NCBI RefSeq assembly: GCF_030247195.1 | Contig: NC_080672.1 | Span: forward strand, 367,156,271 to 367,220,270 | Direction: 5' to 3' | Length of the DNA stretch: 64,000 nucleotides | Source of the DNA: Topomyia yanbarensis | Taxonomy: Eukaryota > Arthropoda > Insecta > Diptera > Culicidae | Shown here: positions 36,495 through 49,079 of the stretch, piece by piece | Layout of the letters: the number at the start of each line of letters is the position of its first letter | Position numbering within the stretch: position 1 is the first letter of the stretch | Made by a program: the position numbers and the translations under genes | The notes under the pieces: model-generated | The model's database searches: none | Told to the model about the DNA's origin: nothing | Seen by the model: only the letters and a program-made list of their open reading frames with translations

Positions 36495-38977
36495 AATTAA
36501 TTTTTATTTAGATTTAGATTTTTAGATCCACAGTGTAGAGGAGAGTAATGAAAGCGAATGAAGATAAAAGCGGGTCATTCGAGCAAGATAAAAGTGTATC
36601 GACGACTTACCAATTTAGGCTGTTCGTTATGCTGATTTTTATTTTATATTTTACATCTCCGATTAAAACAGGTCGATCGCAACGCCGATCTGCAGTTTTA
36701 TTTAACGAGCACTTTCTTGAAAAAAGTTTAGACCAGTTCGGCTATTCTGTTTTGAATTTTCCACAATTTGAAACACGAAATATTTTCATTAGTGTATGTA
36801 ACGACTGACAGCAGAAAAAAAATTAATTCCAAATTATACGATTGCTTGTTATTTTGAAACAGATATACATTACAGCATTGCAAACAAGCTTATTGCGCTT
36901 GAAACAATTCCAAAAATATACTTTACTACCTCTGTACAGTCACACCAGTGCTCGATTGTAACTGACGCAAAAACATTATAAAATCATCATTTTCACAAAG
37001 ATTTAATAAAAATAGTCAGTTGCTAAAATGTAAAAAAAGCGTCGAAAATGAATCTTTAGAAACCCAAGATGTGAATAATCAGTTACTCATTATCGTGTAC
37101 CATGTCCTGAAAATTCATCAATCAGCGGGAAATGAAAAGTAAACATCATTTTTTGGGCAGAGTTAAATCAACTAAACTGGCGAATCGATGAAAAAATACA
37201 GAGCTTCTCTTCCATCCAGAGACAATTGAGACTCGAAAAAAATGCTGCGGGGTAAAATTTTTTCTTTTTTTTTGTTTTTCTTGAATATCGCATTAACAAT
37301 TACCTGCGATATATTTGTGCATCTAGTTAGTTTCGAATTCACTAGCTCCAGATTCGACGTAAAGTCGTATTACAAACCTCTTATATCGAGTGATGCTGAA
37401 ATAATTGTTTATATTTATTTATAGATTCGAGTAATCGTGATAAAAAATAAGCTTTCCATTTAATCCAGTTTTTTGTAGGAAAAATGTTTTCAGTGCTAAA
37501 TATCAATATATCAAATATATAACAGTTTAACTGGAAGAAAGCTATTACTAATCTAAGCAGAACGCTTTAATTTCGAGGTAACTGGCCCGAATGGTGGCGA
37601 ATTGTCAAAATGCATTGATGATTGTACAAACCTATATTATGTATTGGCACAGGTTGCTGCGCACTAGTTTCTGATGCCAGGTAGAGGCCAAATACTGATG
37701 AAACGAAGTCGAAACGCAATCCATGACTTACTAGACTATATTACAATGGCTGCACGTTTTGACGGCTTGTGTGATCGCATTTTTTTAGCGAATCTTTGTT
37801 GTAAAGTGTCTGAAGCTCTAACGTGTGAAATTCTTTATCTGTTAAATCAAACACAAAAAGAAATTGTTGTCCCGAAAAAGGAACCTTAAGCGGCAGAACA
37901 CAAGTCTTCCTCCAAATTCCGAAAAAAAACGATCCATCATATGTTCCGTTTCAAGTTGTCTTCTTCCTGTCCGACTGTCGTACATGCTTACTAATCCAAG
38001 TCATTATGGTAATATATGATCCACGTTTCCCAGACACATTATTGTGCAATACTCCTGCAGGTAGGAAGGAAGGAAATTGGATTCGAAACCGGTTCAACGT
38101 TCAGCGACAGCGACGCAGTAGTCTCACAAGATTCTTGGCAGGCCCGAAACGAACCCGGGGACGGTATCAGAATGTGCGCCACTTTCCTTTTTTCATTTCG
38201 TGTTTCTTTTTTATCTGAGTGCAGTTTTTTCGCTCTCACTCGTTGATGAAAGGGACCCCCTTTTCGGCAACGCCTCAATTAATTCAATCAATTATGTTCG
38301 TTGCATTCTCGTGCTGTTACAGTCTGACAAACCACCTCACACATATACGTACGCGTATGCATAAGGGAAGAGGCCGCAGGCAAGCGCTATAATTAGGAAG
38401 TTCTCGTCATATCCAGTGCGCGAATTGCGAAACACAACAGTTGACAGGACCGGCGGGGACCAATTTGTAGTTAATCGAGAGGGACAACCCGTCGATTACG
38501 TCACAACATCCGGCCCTTTCGGATACCCGATATCGGAAATGTCATCCAATCCCTGTTTGGGACATCGGGCATCGGGAGCAAAACTATTTTCACATGCTCA
38601 GACGGCCATGAAATTTGAAACTTTTTCGATCGGCAACGACAACAACATAGACGCGACACCTGTCCTGTGCGTGTGTGAAGTGAAGTCTGGTCGTCATCGT
38701 AACCCGTTCGTCGATCGTTGCTGCTCGAATCGGGTTAAGCTGAAACCGGTAGCTGGATGAATGGTTTTTTTTTGGTTTAATAGGAAGAGAAACAGAACCA
38801 AATGACATTTACTTTGTAAATTATTTCCCTACTGTAAAAGGTGGTGAGCGCAGGCTGTTTAACGGGTTGCGGATTTGAGTGTTCTGTTTCACTCCGAGAA
38901 AGTACAGTGAATTTGAATTGCACGCAACGCGAAATACGTACTAAATTTCGGAATGAATGTGTAACAAATGCTTTAAT
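36495..38977. other. No supported gene; unique sequence from about 38.0 kb
   Basis: 36.5-38.0 kb is AT-rich with chance ORFs. 38.0-38.8 kb is GC-balanced and transposon-free, with ORFs on both strands (e.g. 38416-38760, 114 codons) but no recognised domain. Confidence 0.4.
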
Positions 38978-39215
38978 TGGGTCATTAAATGAAGCACAAA
39001 TTGTGTTTTGATTGTATACATCGATAGAGCTAAACTTTATAAATGTAACTTTAAATCTTATCAATCCTTCGATTCGTTCGATTCTCTTTGAAAATGTGAA
39101 ATAACCAGAATTCCGATTCGATTTCCGGATGAGTTTATCTGTACTCAGTTGTATGGTTGAAAATGGTTTCAGTCACAGGGGTTAGCAGCTTTGACATTTA
39201 ACCCGATCTAACGTC
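38978..39215 (+). mobile_element. Diverged copy of the GGGTCATTAAATGAAG MITE
   Basis: GGGTCATTAAATGAAGCACA, ATCGATAGAGCTAAACTTTA and GCAGCTTTGACATTTAACCC parallel the 33985-34262 copy. Most of the middle has diverged. Confidence 0.5.
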
Positions 39216-40671
39216 GGTAATGCGTTGCTCAGCGTGAGGCTACACGCACACGAAAAACAACCGAAAATTGAGTTCTTTTGAATCAATTTTGAGGTATCCA
39301 CTTCTTTCATCGGGGAACTCTCGGTCGGCGTAACTTAATGTCCAGGAAAAATTAAGCTTTATTGAAAAGCAATTGGATCACACAAACTTACGTCAAATTG
39401 GTTTTGGTCCAAATTACACGGATACAGCTAGAAAAAAGCAAAAGAATAGCGAATGCTGTTTTCGGTTTTAGAATCGAGTCGCCCTAGGTTCGCTCTAATG
39501 TTTACAGTTTCCAGATAAAAGTGACAGCTCCGAGCGAACCTAGAGCAACTCTGATTTAAAAACGAAATCAGCATTAGATTCGCTATTGACAGCTGAAAAC
39601 GTATCCGATCGATCCAAAAATGGAGTGCTCGCTTTTCTTTTTCTACAAGAAACTTCGAGTTTTGGTTTTTCGCAAAGTGCCTCTAAGCCAAACGTCAAGA
39701 ATTATTAACTAAAGGCGTAAGAATTAAAATGAAAATTTCTACTTTGCCATTGAAAAAAAACTGGTGAAATACATTTTCCCAGATTACTATGATTACCAAC
39801 CGAATAGATTTTGCCATTTTTTCAGCCGTTCCAAACAAACGAATCGATGTTGTTACTCGGGACGAGCTGGTAGCCCAACCAGCCAACTACGATTGAATGT
39901 AAATACATCAAAAGAAACGTCAGAACACAAGAGACACAAGCACCGCGGAACAATGGAAGTTGCTGAACCGTCAGCACTGTCACAGGAGATGAGAAAAGTA
40001 CAACAAAAAAAAAACAGACAAGAATCAACGGACGAAATATTATTTATGAGATATTAAAAGTTTTGTCGTCAAGCAAGTGGAGGAAAGCGTATATGAAAAG
40101 TGAGGAAACTCTTGGAACTCTCGAACGAAGGCGCCATCACAGTGCGGAACGCGCGAAGCAGGAATGCTGACGGTCATAAATAATGGCGGTACAATTTGGG
40201 CATTTCGCTGGGAAGTTTTATTTGCCTCTCTGTCGTTCCGGCGTAATGGACAACACAAAAGATGGAAATCGATTTCAAGATTGAGTGTAGGCACTTGGTG
40301 ACAGTTTGTTAGGTTGTTTCGGAGGCGCTCTAAATGATGGCACTATCAACTGTGCTGGTATCGAACGAGGAGGTGAATGATTTAATCGTATCCGTCTAAT
40401 GAACATTGAAACAGTTTATTGTTTGTCTGGTCTGTTATTTCGAATAGTATAGAGTGTTTTGTAACTATTTCTTCTGGCGTATTTTATGGCAGAAGAACAT
40501 TTTCACAGAAAAATAGAACGACTCAAGTAATAGGTATCGAAAATGTGGGGACTTTTAAAATCTGACTTTCACTCGTTTCTGGAATCAAAAATAAACGAGT
40601 GATTCGCCTCATTCGAGCTCATCGGTTTAATAATCGGTTCTTGAGCTGTCTTAGGTATACTTAAGCTGGCC
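39216..40671. other. No supported gene
   Basis: A CTACACGCACACGAAAAACA end near 39239 matches the 32038-32371 MITE family. 39.7-40.4 kb is unique with short ORFs on both strands, none recognised. Confidence 0.4.
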
Positions 40672-40757
40672 AACTCTGACGAAAAAATCCGTACACTGTG
40701 CGGACTGTTTGCCTTCGCTTCGTTGCGGTATGGTGTACGGATTTTTTCGTCAGAGTT
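40672..40757. other. 86-bp hairpin with a perfect 25-bp stem
   Basis: The left arm 40672-40696 (AACTCTGACGAAAAAATCC...) is the exact reverse complement of the right arm 40733-40757. The loop is 36 bases. Imperfect pairing continues outward (TTAAGCTGG against CAGCTTTGGT). It could be a tiny MITE or a small-RNA precursor-like hairpin. Confidence 0.8.
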
Positions 40758-41149
40758 GTTCAGCTTTGGTAGACTTAATATTGAGTAAATGTAAGAAGGT
40801 GACCTAAGAATGCACGTGCATTCTTGAAATGGGTCGTTAGATGTACTGTGGAGCTATCACCTTTCAGCTCCCGGGCTGAAATTGTGTACAACTATGGATA
40901 ATGCTAATTATGCTATCAAATGGGTGCAGAGAAGTTTCTTCCATAAAATCGGTGGAAGATGGATTGTATAGACGTTGGATATTTCCCATCCCTGTCGTTA
41001 TTGTGTGAAGCATTTTTGCTCGAAAGAGCGTACTGTCTTAATGCAAAATAAGGCTGATTATGTTACAATGAAGCTCCACTCTGTAGTCATTTACCTCTAA
41101 TAAAGAACTCCCATCCATTACCACCGCGCGGTCAGCATTCGTTTTCGAG

Positions 41150-42300
41150 CAACCAAAATGAAGATCGGATAATCAACCCCGGTGGAAGCTTTAGTCGTTG
41201 AAAGATCTCCGTGTTAGGACCTGCTCGAATGAACGTCTGTACCGAAATGGGCGGCCAAAGAAGGAATACGATGTCTCGCAAGGTATAGCGAAGGTGGCAA
41301 CCTCATCAAGAGTTGAGATATAATAGCCCTGATAAGGCGGTATATAGAATATTCAACCTACAACCTCGAAAAATGTCCTTGAAGATACAGGATTGAACAA
41401 TCGATAACAATTTCCATCCAGAAACTTGTTACTTTAGTGAAGGTGGATATTGCAGGCCATCAGGAAGTTCGACTGCGCATCACACGCGAGTTCTGCGCAA
41501 TCAACCCATCTGCGGGTACCTCGTTCAAGTACCATATTTACTGCGGTGAACGCGAGAATACAGAACGTGGAGTGGATGGTGTAGTACTTGCAAAACAGAC
41601 GCGACGGGTTATCAGATGGACGTTGTTGAGTAACCGTGTCTGTGCGTTCAGCTTGAGCTTGTGCGACCACCCCTGGCTGCTCCTCCACTATCAATCTGGA
41701 CTAGCTGAAGTTGCACAGGGGATCAGTGGACAGTTACGCTTGGGAGTAGCAAAAGATCTTTCAATGTGCAACTCTTGGTAATCCCAATGTGTTTATTGAT
41801 CAATACCATCGCCGGTCAGGGCCGATCGTAGATCGCGGAAGGAAAGTGAAGAAATGTTAGTCCGATACCTGCTTTTTAGCATGACCGTGTCCAGGAAAAA
41901 TTGCAAATTCATCAACTATGGATTTATGAATATCTACGTGCCGACAAACTCGATAATGTGCGCAATGTGCTCTGTAGGTATCTAGACAGAACGTACGGAG
42001 AGTGTTCAAAACAGGACGTTTATTGCTCCCAGCCCTCTCAAGCCCCATGTTTCGTTAAACCGTCGACATTTCTCTTATGTCAATGATGTCATAGGAACCT
42101 GTCAGAGACCGAACTTCAACTCGAACTATTACCTGGCTGTGGCTAAGATTCGCGTAAGACTGTCCAATATAACCGGGTTTCAGATGTGCGAAAACTATGC
42201 GACAGAACATAAAGTGACTGGTTGGTTGGCAGTGGATGTTGCCGAAGAATATGCTCAGAAGTTAGTCGAACGAATCGAAGAATGGCCAACTAGGGTTTAA
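41150..42300 (+). pseudogene. RTE-like retrotransposon relic: leader and endonuclease domain
   Basis: After a leader, the frames read VDIAGHQEVRL, GTSFKYHIY, ENTERGVDGVVLAKQTRRV, IRWTLLS, then YLDRTYGECSKQDV and finally FNSNYYLAVAKIRVRLS with EEYAQKLVERIEEWP. This is the order of an apurinic-type endonuclease domain in RTE-like elements, ending at the NSDHYLV block. Sequence between the blocks is deleted or frameshifted. It is the best preserved copy of this type here. Confidence 0.72.
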
Positions 42301-43619
42301 CCTCAATAATACGACAGCCATAGAAGTGTTGGGTACCACACGTGAAAATCTCCGGAATGGTTGGTTTGACCAAATACAAATTAAATACGCCAAGGTCCCA
42401 TACAAATGCATCTTCAGTTTTTGGTTCACCAAGCAGGCTAATTTTACTACCCAATGCATCCGTTTCCTCTTGACAGTTCACAATTGTTAAAAATAATTAA
42501 AACTGGCAACGATATCTAATCCAAGCAAACTGTTTGTTTTCATTTTTATTTTTGACGCAACATTAGCATTTTGCAGAAAAAAATGTTAATTTAAAAATTA
42601 AACTTAATTTCTCAAGCTTCAACATAATCCCGCCATGTAGTCAAGACACGATGCTTGGACGAAATGAATCATGTATAATACATAATAGACTACCCAGCAA
42701 GGACAGGAACTATCCATTTTTACCAAACCTGTAACCTGGTTGGTTTACAAATAAAATTTTTTACATCACTCATTTTCTATCTGGATTTCTTTGTGAACCG
42801 GTAAAAACATGGCATTTTGGAAACTGTAATATTGGTAATTGTTCCGAATCGCAGCATTTTCAAAAATGGTTGTTTTTAATTGTTTTAAATTACTTATTTT
42901 AGGAAACACCAATGACGACAAACAAGGGGAAGCTCCACACCAAGGAGAACTAACAAAAAAAGATGTTCCACCTAACTTATGCTGTAGTATGCCCCAGAAA
43001 GTGCTTTTTGTGTGCTATCTAAACCTAACCCCTATATTTGAGTATATCGAGCAAATAAGTCGATCACGGATATGCTTGCGCTTCCGACGGAGAATTGACA
43101 GCTACTTGGTGCACCGGAACTACAGTGGTTTTGCGCCGCTTTGGACTGGACAAACCGCATCACACTAGCTTCGCCCATAGCGCCACTCTCATATTCTGTG
43201 CAAGTAGTATCTATTCGGCATTTTTCAATGAGGTCTCCCCTACCATGAACAGGAGTTACCCATTTTGAGCCTCATTTCAGCGATTGTAGGGCTGGTATGC
43301 TTAAAAGGATTTTTTATTCATACACACCTGTGAGACAGACACCTCCCTCTTGCGCGGCGTGTGAAACGACAAATCTCACTTCACACTACGTGACTTTCCT
43401 CATCCAATTCTGAGAGTCAACTTGGGTGAAGTGAGATGTCCTATTGCAACTAAATAATCGTATGTAACCCGAAGTAACTCTTCAGAATCAGGCGAGAAAA
43501 GTCATTCGCTTTGAGGGGAGATATGCCGTCTCACTGTGCAGGCTAAAGATGACATTATACCATATTTTTATAATTTAAATTCACCACACCAATACAATAC
43601 AATACATCACCAGGTGCTA
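42301..43619. other. No supported gene
   Basis: Includes a 109-codon ORF at 42839-43168 with a mildly basic C-terminal half and no recognised domain. Probably degenerated repeat sequence. Confidence 0.4.
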
Positions 43620-44455
43620 CACGTGGCAATTAAATTCCAATTGATTCCAATGTTTTACCCATAGCCGGAAATTGAAACTTTGTGACGTCTTAGAACTTTA
43701 CTAAGTCAAGCTTTTGGGTTAATAATATTGTTGATATAGTAAGGCCCCTGAATTTTTTACCACAAACAGGCCGACGAGGGTACCCGGGTACCCACAATGC
43801 ATCGAAGGTCGCAAGAGTAATCCAAACGCATATCGCTGAACTGGTCAGTTACGATTATTATCGTACCGTCCCCTATAAACCATCCAAAATTGGTGCTGCT
43901 ACTTTGTGGATGTTGGACCCTATGGCAATTTGAAAAATGGAATTGGAATGGAATGGCCACTCACGGCCTCAGGGAAACCTGCTCCGGAATGTCCGTTCCG
44001 GGGTCAAATCATCAAATGATTCCAAAACCACGAGATACAGCCTACTGATGCAATTCCAAGAATTTTGAAACCCATATTGCCAGTTTTCCATTGAAATTTT
44101 CATATAGTGTCCCAGCACTGGAAAATGCTTCCGGATTCCCGGGAACCGAATGAAGTAACACGATTCATTTTTTACCAAGTCTAAAAATGGATGAGTTCCT
44201 GAATCCAAAACACCGAAAAGTATCAAAATCGGTTGGAAATTACCTCAGTTATTGGCATTTGAGTTTTGTGGGTACCCGGGTACCCATGTCGGCCTGTTAC
44301 GTAGTAAAAAAATTCAGGAGTCCGTCCTCACTCCCCCTTACTATATCAACAATATTATTGACCCAAAAGCTTCACTTAGTGAAGTTCTACGATGTAACAA
44401 AATTTCGATTTCAAGCTATGGTTAAAACATGGGAATTTCATTAATTGAAATCTAA
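43620..44455. mobile_element. Foldback element with ~180-bp arms and GGGTACCCGGGTACCC palindromes
   Basis: The left arm (43621-43805) carries TTGGGTTAATAATATTG, TTGATATAGTAAGG, CCCCTGAATTTTTTAC, CAGGCCGACG and GGGTACCCGGGTACCC. The right arm (about 44262-44450) carries the same blocks inverted. The centre is AT-balanced and noncoding. A third GGTACCCGGGTACC lies at 44459-44472. Confidence 0.75.
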
Positions 44456-44472
44456 AAAGGTACCCGGGTACC

Positions 44473-46324
44473 ACGTCGGACATATAACGGTTAATCGTCG
44501 AACAATTTGACAGGAAGTTTGAAAGAATATTGTCATTCTGGGTTCCGAGGATTCGATGTGAAAATACGTTTGACTTCACAATTTTTGTTAATAAATGCTG
44601 TTATCTTCAAAAACTTTTTTTTTAATTTTGTGATGAACAATTGAATGAGTAATTAAAAGAAAGAAATAGAGAGAATAAGATGGGATCCCCACTAGCTCTT
44701 GAGCAATGTCAGCGACATGAGGTTGAGGTGGTGGGTTTAGTATTCCAACTTACGCCACCCCGAAGTTTAGCTCCGTAGACGGGGTTCAAATGCTGATTAT
44801 CTCTCTGATTGGAGCTTAATCGTACGATGTAATTAGACCACTTAGGGCAGCGTACGTGCGCAACTCGATCGTATCGTGCGAGACGTTAAGAACCTAAAAG
44901 GGATGCATGCCGTCGCGGTATAAAGTCCAAGATCACAATGGTGAAATAACTAGCGAACAAGCGCCGTTTCATGTAACACGTGAATTGACCAAGTGAGTGT
45001 AAAAGCTAGAATAAAAAGAGCACCGTAATCTATATTGAAAATAGGATATTGAAGGATATTAGCCACGACAAGAGATAGTAGCGCAGATAAAAGTTTAATG
45101 AGCAGTTAATACTGTTCCAGACAGGTAAACCAATGCAAGCAATCATAAAGCATAATCAAAACTCGAAGTTGCTCGTTTTTGCCTGAAGCTTTTTTTCTCG
45201 TCAGAAAAGCGGAAAGTCACTCCGATCCACATAGTGCACTTGTCGATTATCCTAGTCAGCCGCCATCGATCGGCATCACGCACCTCGTCGATTCAAGTAA
45301 CGCTCGTGCCGCCATATTACGCCGTTGAACTCCGGCACCCGTCGAAGACTGACAAAAACGATGTGTACCGCTCCTTGATGACGACCAAGTGGAAGCAAAG
45401 AAACCCAGGTTTGAATAGCCTTACTTGGATAGCACTGTAACTGGCTAACAACATAAACGTCGGAAACAAACAGGTCAGACCCAACTAGAAATAAGTGAAA
45501 GGGTTAAATTGTCTAGCCAAAAGAAAATAAACCGTTGTAGATATCAATAGTCCTCGTTTCACAATCCAGGCAATCGTTTGGGTTTTTTGGATTGCATCGT
45601 CAAATTCATTTTCCTGTAGTTGGAGTTGGTTGTAATAGTTCGTACCTGACCTGCCCTGAGAGGTTTAGCCGGGCTGGTGAACACATGCTCCCCCGCAGTA
45701 CATCATTGAACTATACTGGCGCTTAAGTGGGAGTGTTCTGAAGGGTAGTTTGCAGTAGGGTCTATCGTTTTGCGGAAACAGCTAGATACTGAGGACTTTG
45801 TGATTGGTAACCGTTCCTGCCGCTTCATGCGATAGGCTCGCTGACACTATCTTAACTGTTACAACTTATGTTTGCATTAAAAAAAAGTTTAAATTCAAGC
45901 GCAGAAAACTGTTCAAACGCGTCTCGCAAACTTTCGAAAATTCTTATACGTTTTTCGCAATGTGAATTTCCAAAGTTGGTACCTTTCCGCTAAACGTGAG
46001 TCTATACAATTACACTTCTGGAAATCTGCTCCGTACTAGTGATGGTACCCGAAATATTAATTCTTAATCCGAAGATTCGGACGAAATCAAATCACAATCG
46101 AAATTAAATGTCAAAAATTTTCAAACATCTGTGTTGCTAGTTTGGCGCTATTTCCTCAAAGCATACTGTCACTCTGACAGTGTACCTTTATCGCTGTACC
46201 TGGGTTATAAAATGTGTCCTCGAAAAATTATCAGAGCATTCCGTATTAACATATTTGTATTTGGTTTGACGTTGAGTGCCACAAGAGTGACAGACGAGAA
46301 CACCAACGCTGGAAGTTGCTAGCA
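44473..46324. other. No supported gene; possible old retroelement remnants
   Basis: 44.7-45.5 kb is GC-balanced with short broken frames but no RT, integrase or protease motif I can identify. No long terminal repeats were noticed. Confidence 0.35.
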
Positions 46325-46570
46325 GCGGCTACACGTTAGAACTGGGGATGGAAAATGGATTATCGAAATGTTATGTTTACCCGACAGCATCCCATAACTA
46401 TGAGAACCACTAGAGGTTGCCCTCAAGGAGTGCTGTCACCCCTTCGGTGGTCATTTGTCACGGTGGTCCGAAACCAGATAAGAAAAAGATTTGCGGCTAA
46501 TTTACTGGTTTTAGATCTTCCATGTCTTCGGAACGGATAGAGAATGTTGATTGAGGCGCCGGAGGGACAT
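46325..46570 (+). pseudogene. R1/LOA-type retrotransposon RT fragment
   Basis: RQHPITMRTTRGCPQGVLSP then LRWSFVTVV is the RGCPQGGVLSPLLW block of an R1/LOA-group reverse transcriptase, with one Gly lost. The DNA recurs at 48770-48960 almost unchanged and at 50890-51010 more diverged. Confidence 0.68.
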
Positions 46571-47499
46571 CCGACTCGTTTGTGATGTTATACTACGTTC
46601 ACACTACGAGTTAAAACGCGTTTTAACGCTATCTTGATGGCATTTTTCTTGTTGCCAATTATTATAACATGTTTTAACTCTAATCTAATACCATTAGATT
46701 GATTAAAGCAGGGTCTCTCATTTTCTAGTTTGTTGTTTAGAAGGTGCGAAGATTGAGTGTGTAAATCAACAGAACAACATCACGAGTGGGTAACTAGCAA
46801 ACAGATCGAAAATAAACAATGGGAATATCGAAGATAATCCATCCGCTCTGTTGGCTGGGATTCGAACTTAGCATCATCACAGACTCCGGCGCTAACTCAT
46901 TATCCTATGCTATAGTACAGCTCCGGATACAGAACCACGCATGGTTAATGCGGGTATTGAAACCTCTTAGATAACCCATTCCAATGACGGCTCCTAAAAG
47001 ATAATTTATTACAGGCAATCCCCGTCATCCTGCCGTTCAAAGGCATTCGATCAATTTCTACCTGTTTCACACATAGGGTACAAGGAATTCATCCCAATGA
47101 CATATCCTTATCATTGATAAATAATACCAATATCAATGGTCCTTAGTGACTTCCCCAAGGAAGAACTCAAGTGACTTCTAGTAGACATTGAGCAAGTTGT
47201 TCTTACGTCAACCAATGGGGATCGATTTTCAAAGAAAGGATACTAAATAACAGATCCGTAACTGAAGAATCTCTAGTCAATGACGTTTTAGTATAGCAAT
47301 ATTACAACATGCTTAGTCTAACTCTAAGGAAACTGAAATCTAACTGAATCTAGTTTTACGAATATCTCTCGCGTTGTTTAACGAAAACTAATTCGCCGAT
47401 CTATTTCTCCAGAATCAAGTACCAAATCCATACGGTTATTACTTGAACATTAAGATCTTAAATAACGATGATTTATGATAATATTTTTTTTATTTCGAT

Positions 47500-47640
47500 T
47501 ATTGAGGTTTTAACCATAGAGTCATTAGCCTCCTTCTTCGGGTTAGAAAAATATCTAACACCATGTGCGGAGTTGGGAATCGAACCCAGGTGAGCTGCGT
47601 ACAAGGCAATAGATTTGCCATCTACGCTATGCCTGCCTCT
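47500..47640 (-). mobile_element. tRNA-derived SINE, second family, minus-strand copy
   Basis: The reverse complement reads GGCAGGCATAGCGTAGATGG, CCTTGTACGCAGCTCACC, B box GGGTTCGATTCCC, then a body with CTCTATGGTTAAAACC. It aligns with 32488-32690 through the shared GTTAAAACCT tail region. Confidence 0.68.
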
Positions 47641-47924
47641 AAAGATACTAATTATAGGGGAACATTCGTTCGCATCGTTTTAAAACATACGAAATAATTT
47701 CGAGAACTGTAAGATTTGCCAAATTCTTCGCAACTCTCCCCCCATGTCACGAAAAGCATTTCCAAAAATTGATCGTGAAGAGGATTTGCTTTAAAGTGTA
47801 TGCATGACCCCTTTTAATCATCGGGCGGAAGGAAAGGGAAGGAATTGTTAGTCCGATACTTGCTTTTTCTAGAGGCCGTATATACTACTGCGCACTCCAC
47901 AAGTATCACGGGAGGAGGATATTT

Positions 47925-48182
47925 TTGTTAGTAGAGTATAGAAGTTGGATATACTTCTTCTTTACCGACGCCAGAGAGGTGATTCCACTACCTGGACTAG
48001 ATATCGATCCACCAATTTCATGGACCGGGGACCAACGGCTTTACTTCCCTTCCGAAGGAAGACGTGACCACATATTTTTTCACCTCAGAAAAATCTCAAC
48101 GACCTCGGCTGGAATTGAACCCAGGCCAACTGGAATGAGTGGCGGTCACGCTTACCACTCAACCACCGGCGCCGTCTCTAAT
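47925..48182 (-). mobile_element. tRNA-derived SINE (Feilai-like), near full length
   Basis: The minus strand opens with a pol III A box (GGTTGAGTGGTAAGCG) and a B box (GGGTTCAATTCC), followed by a unique body. This is the classic layout of a tRNA-derived SINE. The body recurs at 155-275 and a related head occurs at 22680-22950. Confidence 0.7.
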
Positions 48183-48216
48183 TATTCTTTTCATATAAGA
48201 TCCTTTAAATATACCA

Positions 48217-48308
48217 AGTAACAATTGAAGTTTTATAGCACGCTACAAGTGCAATCTAAGTTTTATGAGTGGCTATAAAATGCCATAAAACCTAAATTGT
48301 TACTAGGG
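48217..48308. mobile_element. ~95-bp palindromic MITE, CAAGTAACAATT ends
   Basis: It begins CAAGTAACAATTGAAGTTTT and ends AACCTAAATTGTTACTAGGG. The centre is CTACAAGTGCAATCTAAG. It is almost identical to 60288-60388. Confidence 0.75.
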
Positions 48309-48599
48309 TAGCCCCAATACTGATTTTTTTAATATAACGGCGTTTCCCGTGAGGTAAAAAAGCTTCTTTCGGTTGCCAGTAGGACTTCCTACGGTTTGCG
48401 TAGTCAGTTAAAGTTCCGTAGCTTCCGAAAGCGCAAAAAACTTGCTCAAAGCAGGATACTTTCCACTTCCGGATACTGCTCATACTTCCTGTTGCTATAC
48501 ACGGACAGCGTGACGTTTAAGGAGGCATGCTTTTGAGTGTGCTTGAGAACATAATTTTTCGCTGAAAACTCGGCGACACAATAGAAGTTAGAAAATAGA

Positions 48600-48970
48600 C
48601 AAAACGTAAAAAAAGTTACATTCACATGCGGAATAATGCTCAATATCGCTCTTCAACGACATTACGGAAGCCTTCGACAGTACTGCCTTCGAATCGATTC
48701 GGCGTGATTCTGAAACAATGAGAATAGAGCGTTCCACTGTTGAATGGATTATTAAATTGTTGTGACTGCCGGACAGCATCCCATAACTATGAGAACCACT
48801 AGAGGTTGCCCTCAAAGAGTGCTGTCACCCATTCGGTGGTCATTGATCACAGTGGTCCGAAACCAGATAAAAAAAAGATTTGCGACTAATTTACTGGTTT
48901 AAGATCTTCCATGTCTTCGGAACGGCTAGTATATGTTGATTTAAGGCACCTTTAGAGATTGATGGTACTA
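48600..48970 (+). pseudogene. R1/LOA-type retrotransposon RT fragment, longer copy
   Basis: The frame FNDITEAFDSTAFESIRRDS matches the D-GAFDN block with the first catalytic Asp. It is followed by STVEWIIKLL, stops, and then the TTRGCPQ-RVLSP block shared with 46325-46570. Frames are broken. Confidence 0.65.
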
Positions 48971-49079
48971 CGGTGACCCTAATTGTTTGTACGATCTGAT
49001 AATCATTTTCTAAATTAGGTGAGATAGAGTAATCAAATGTTTTTAAAGCAACTTTGCTGAAGACATCATATTTGTAACT

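Noticed and set aside
36548..36808. 86-codon ORF with a hydrophobic segment, considered as a small secreted or membrane protein
   Set aside because: The hydrophobic run is short, AT-rich and unsupported by any context, and it lies just outside a MITE in repeat-rich DNA.
41437..41781. Plus-strand 114-codon ORF as a host gene
   Set aside because: The EVR, GTSF-YHIY and KQTRRVIRW blocks identify it as a piece of a retrotransposon endonuclease domain.
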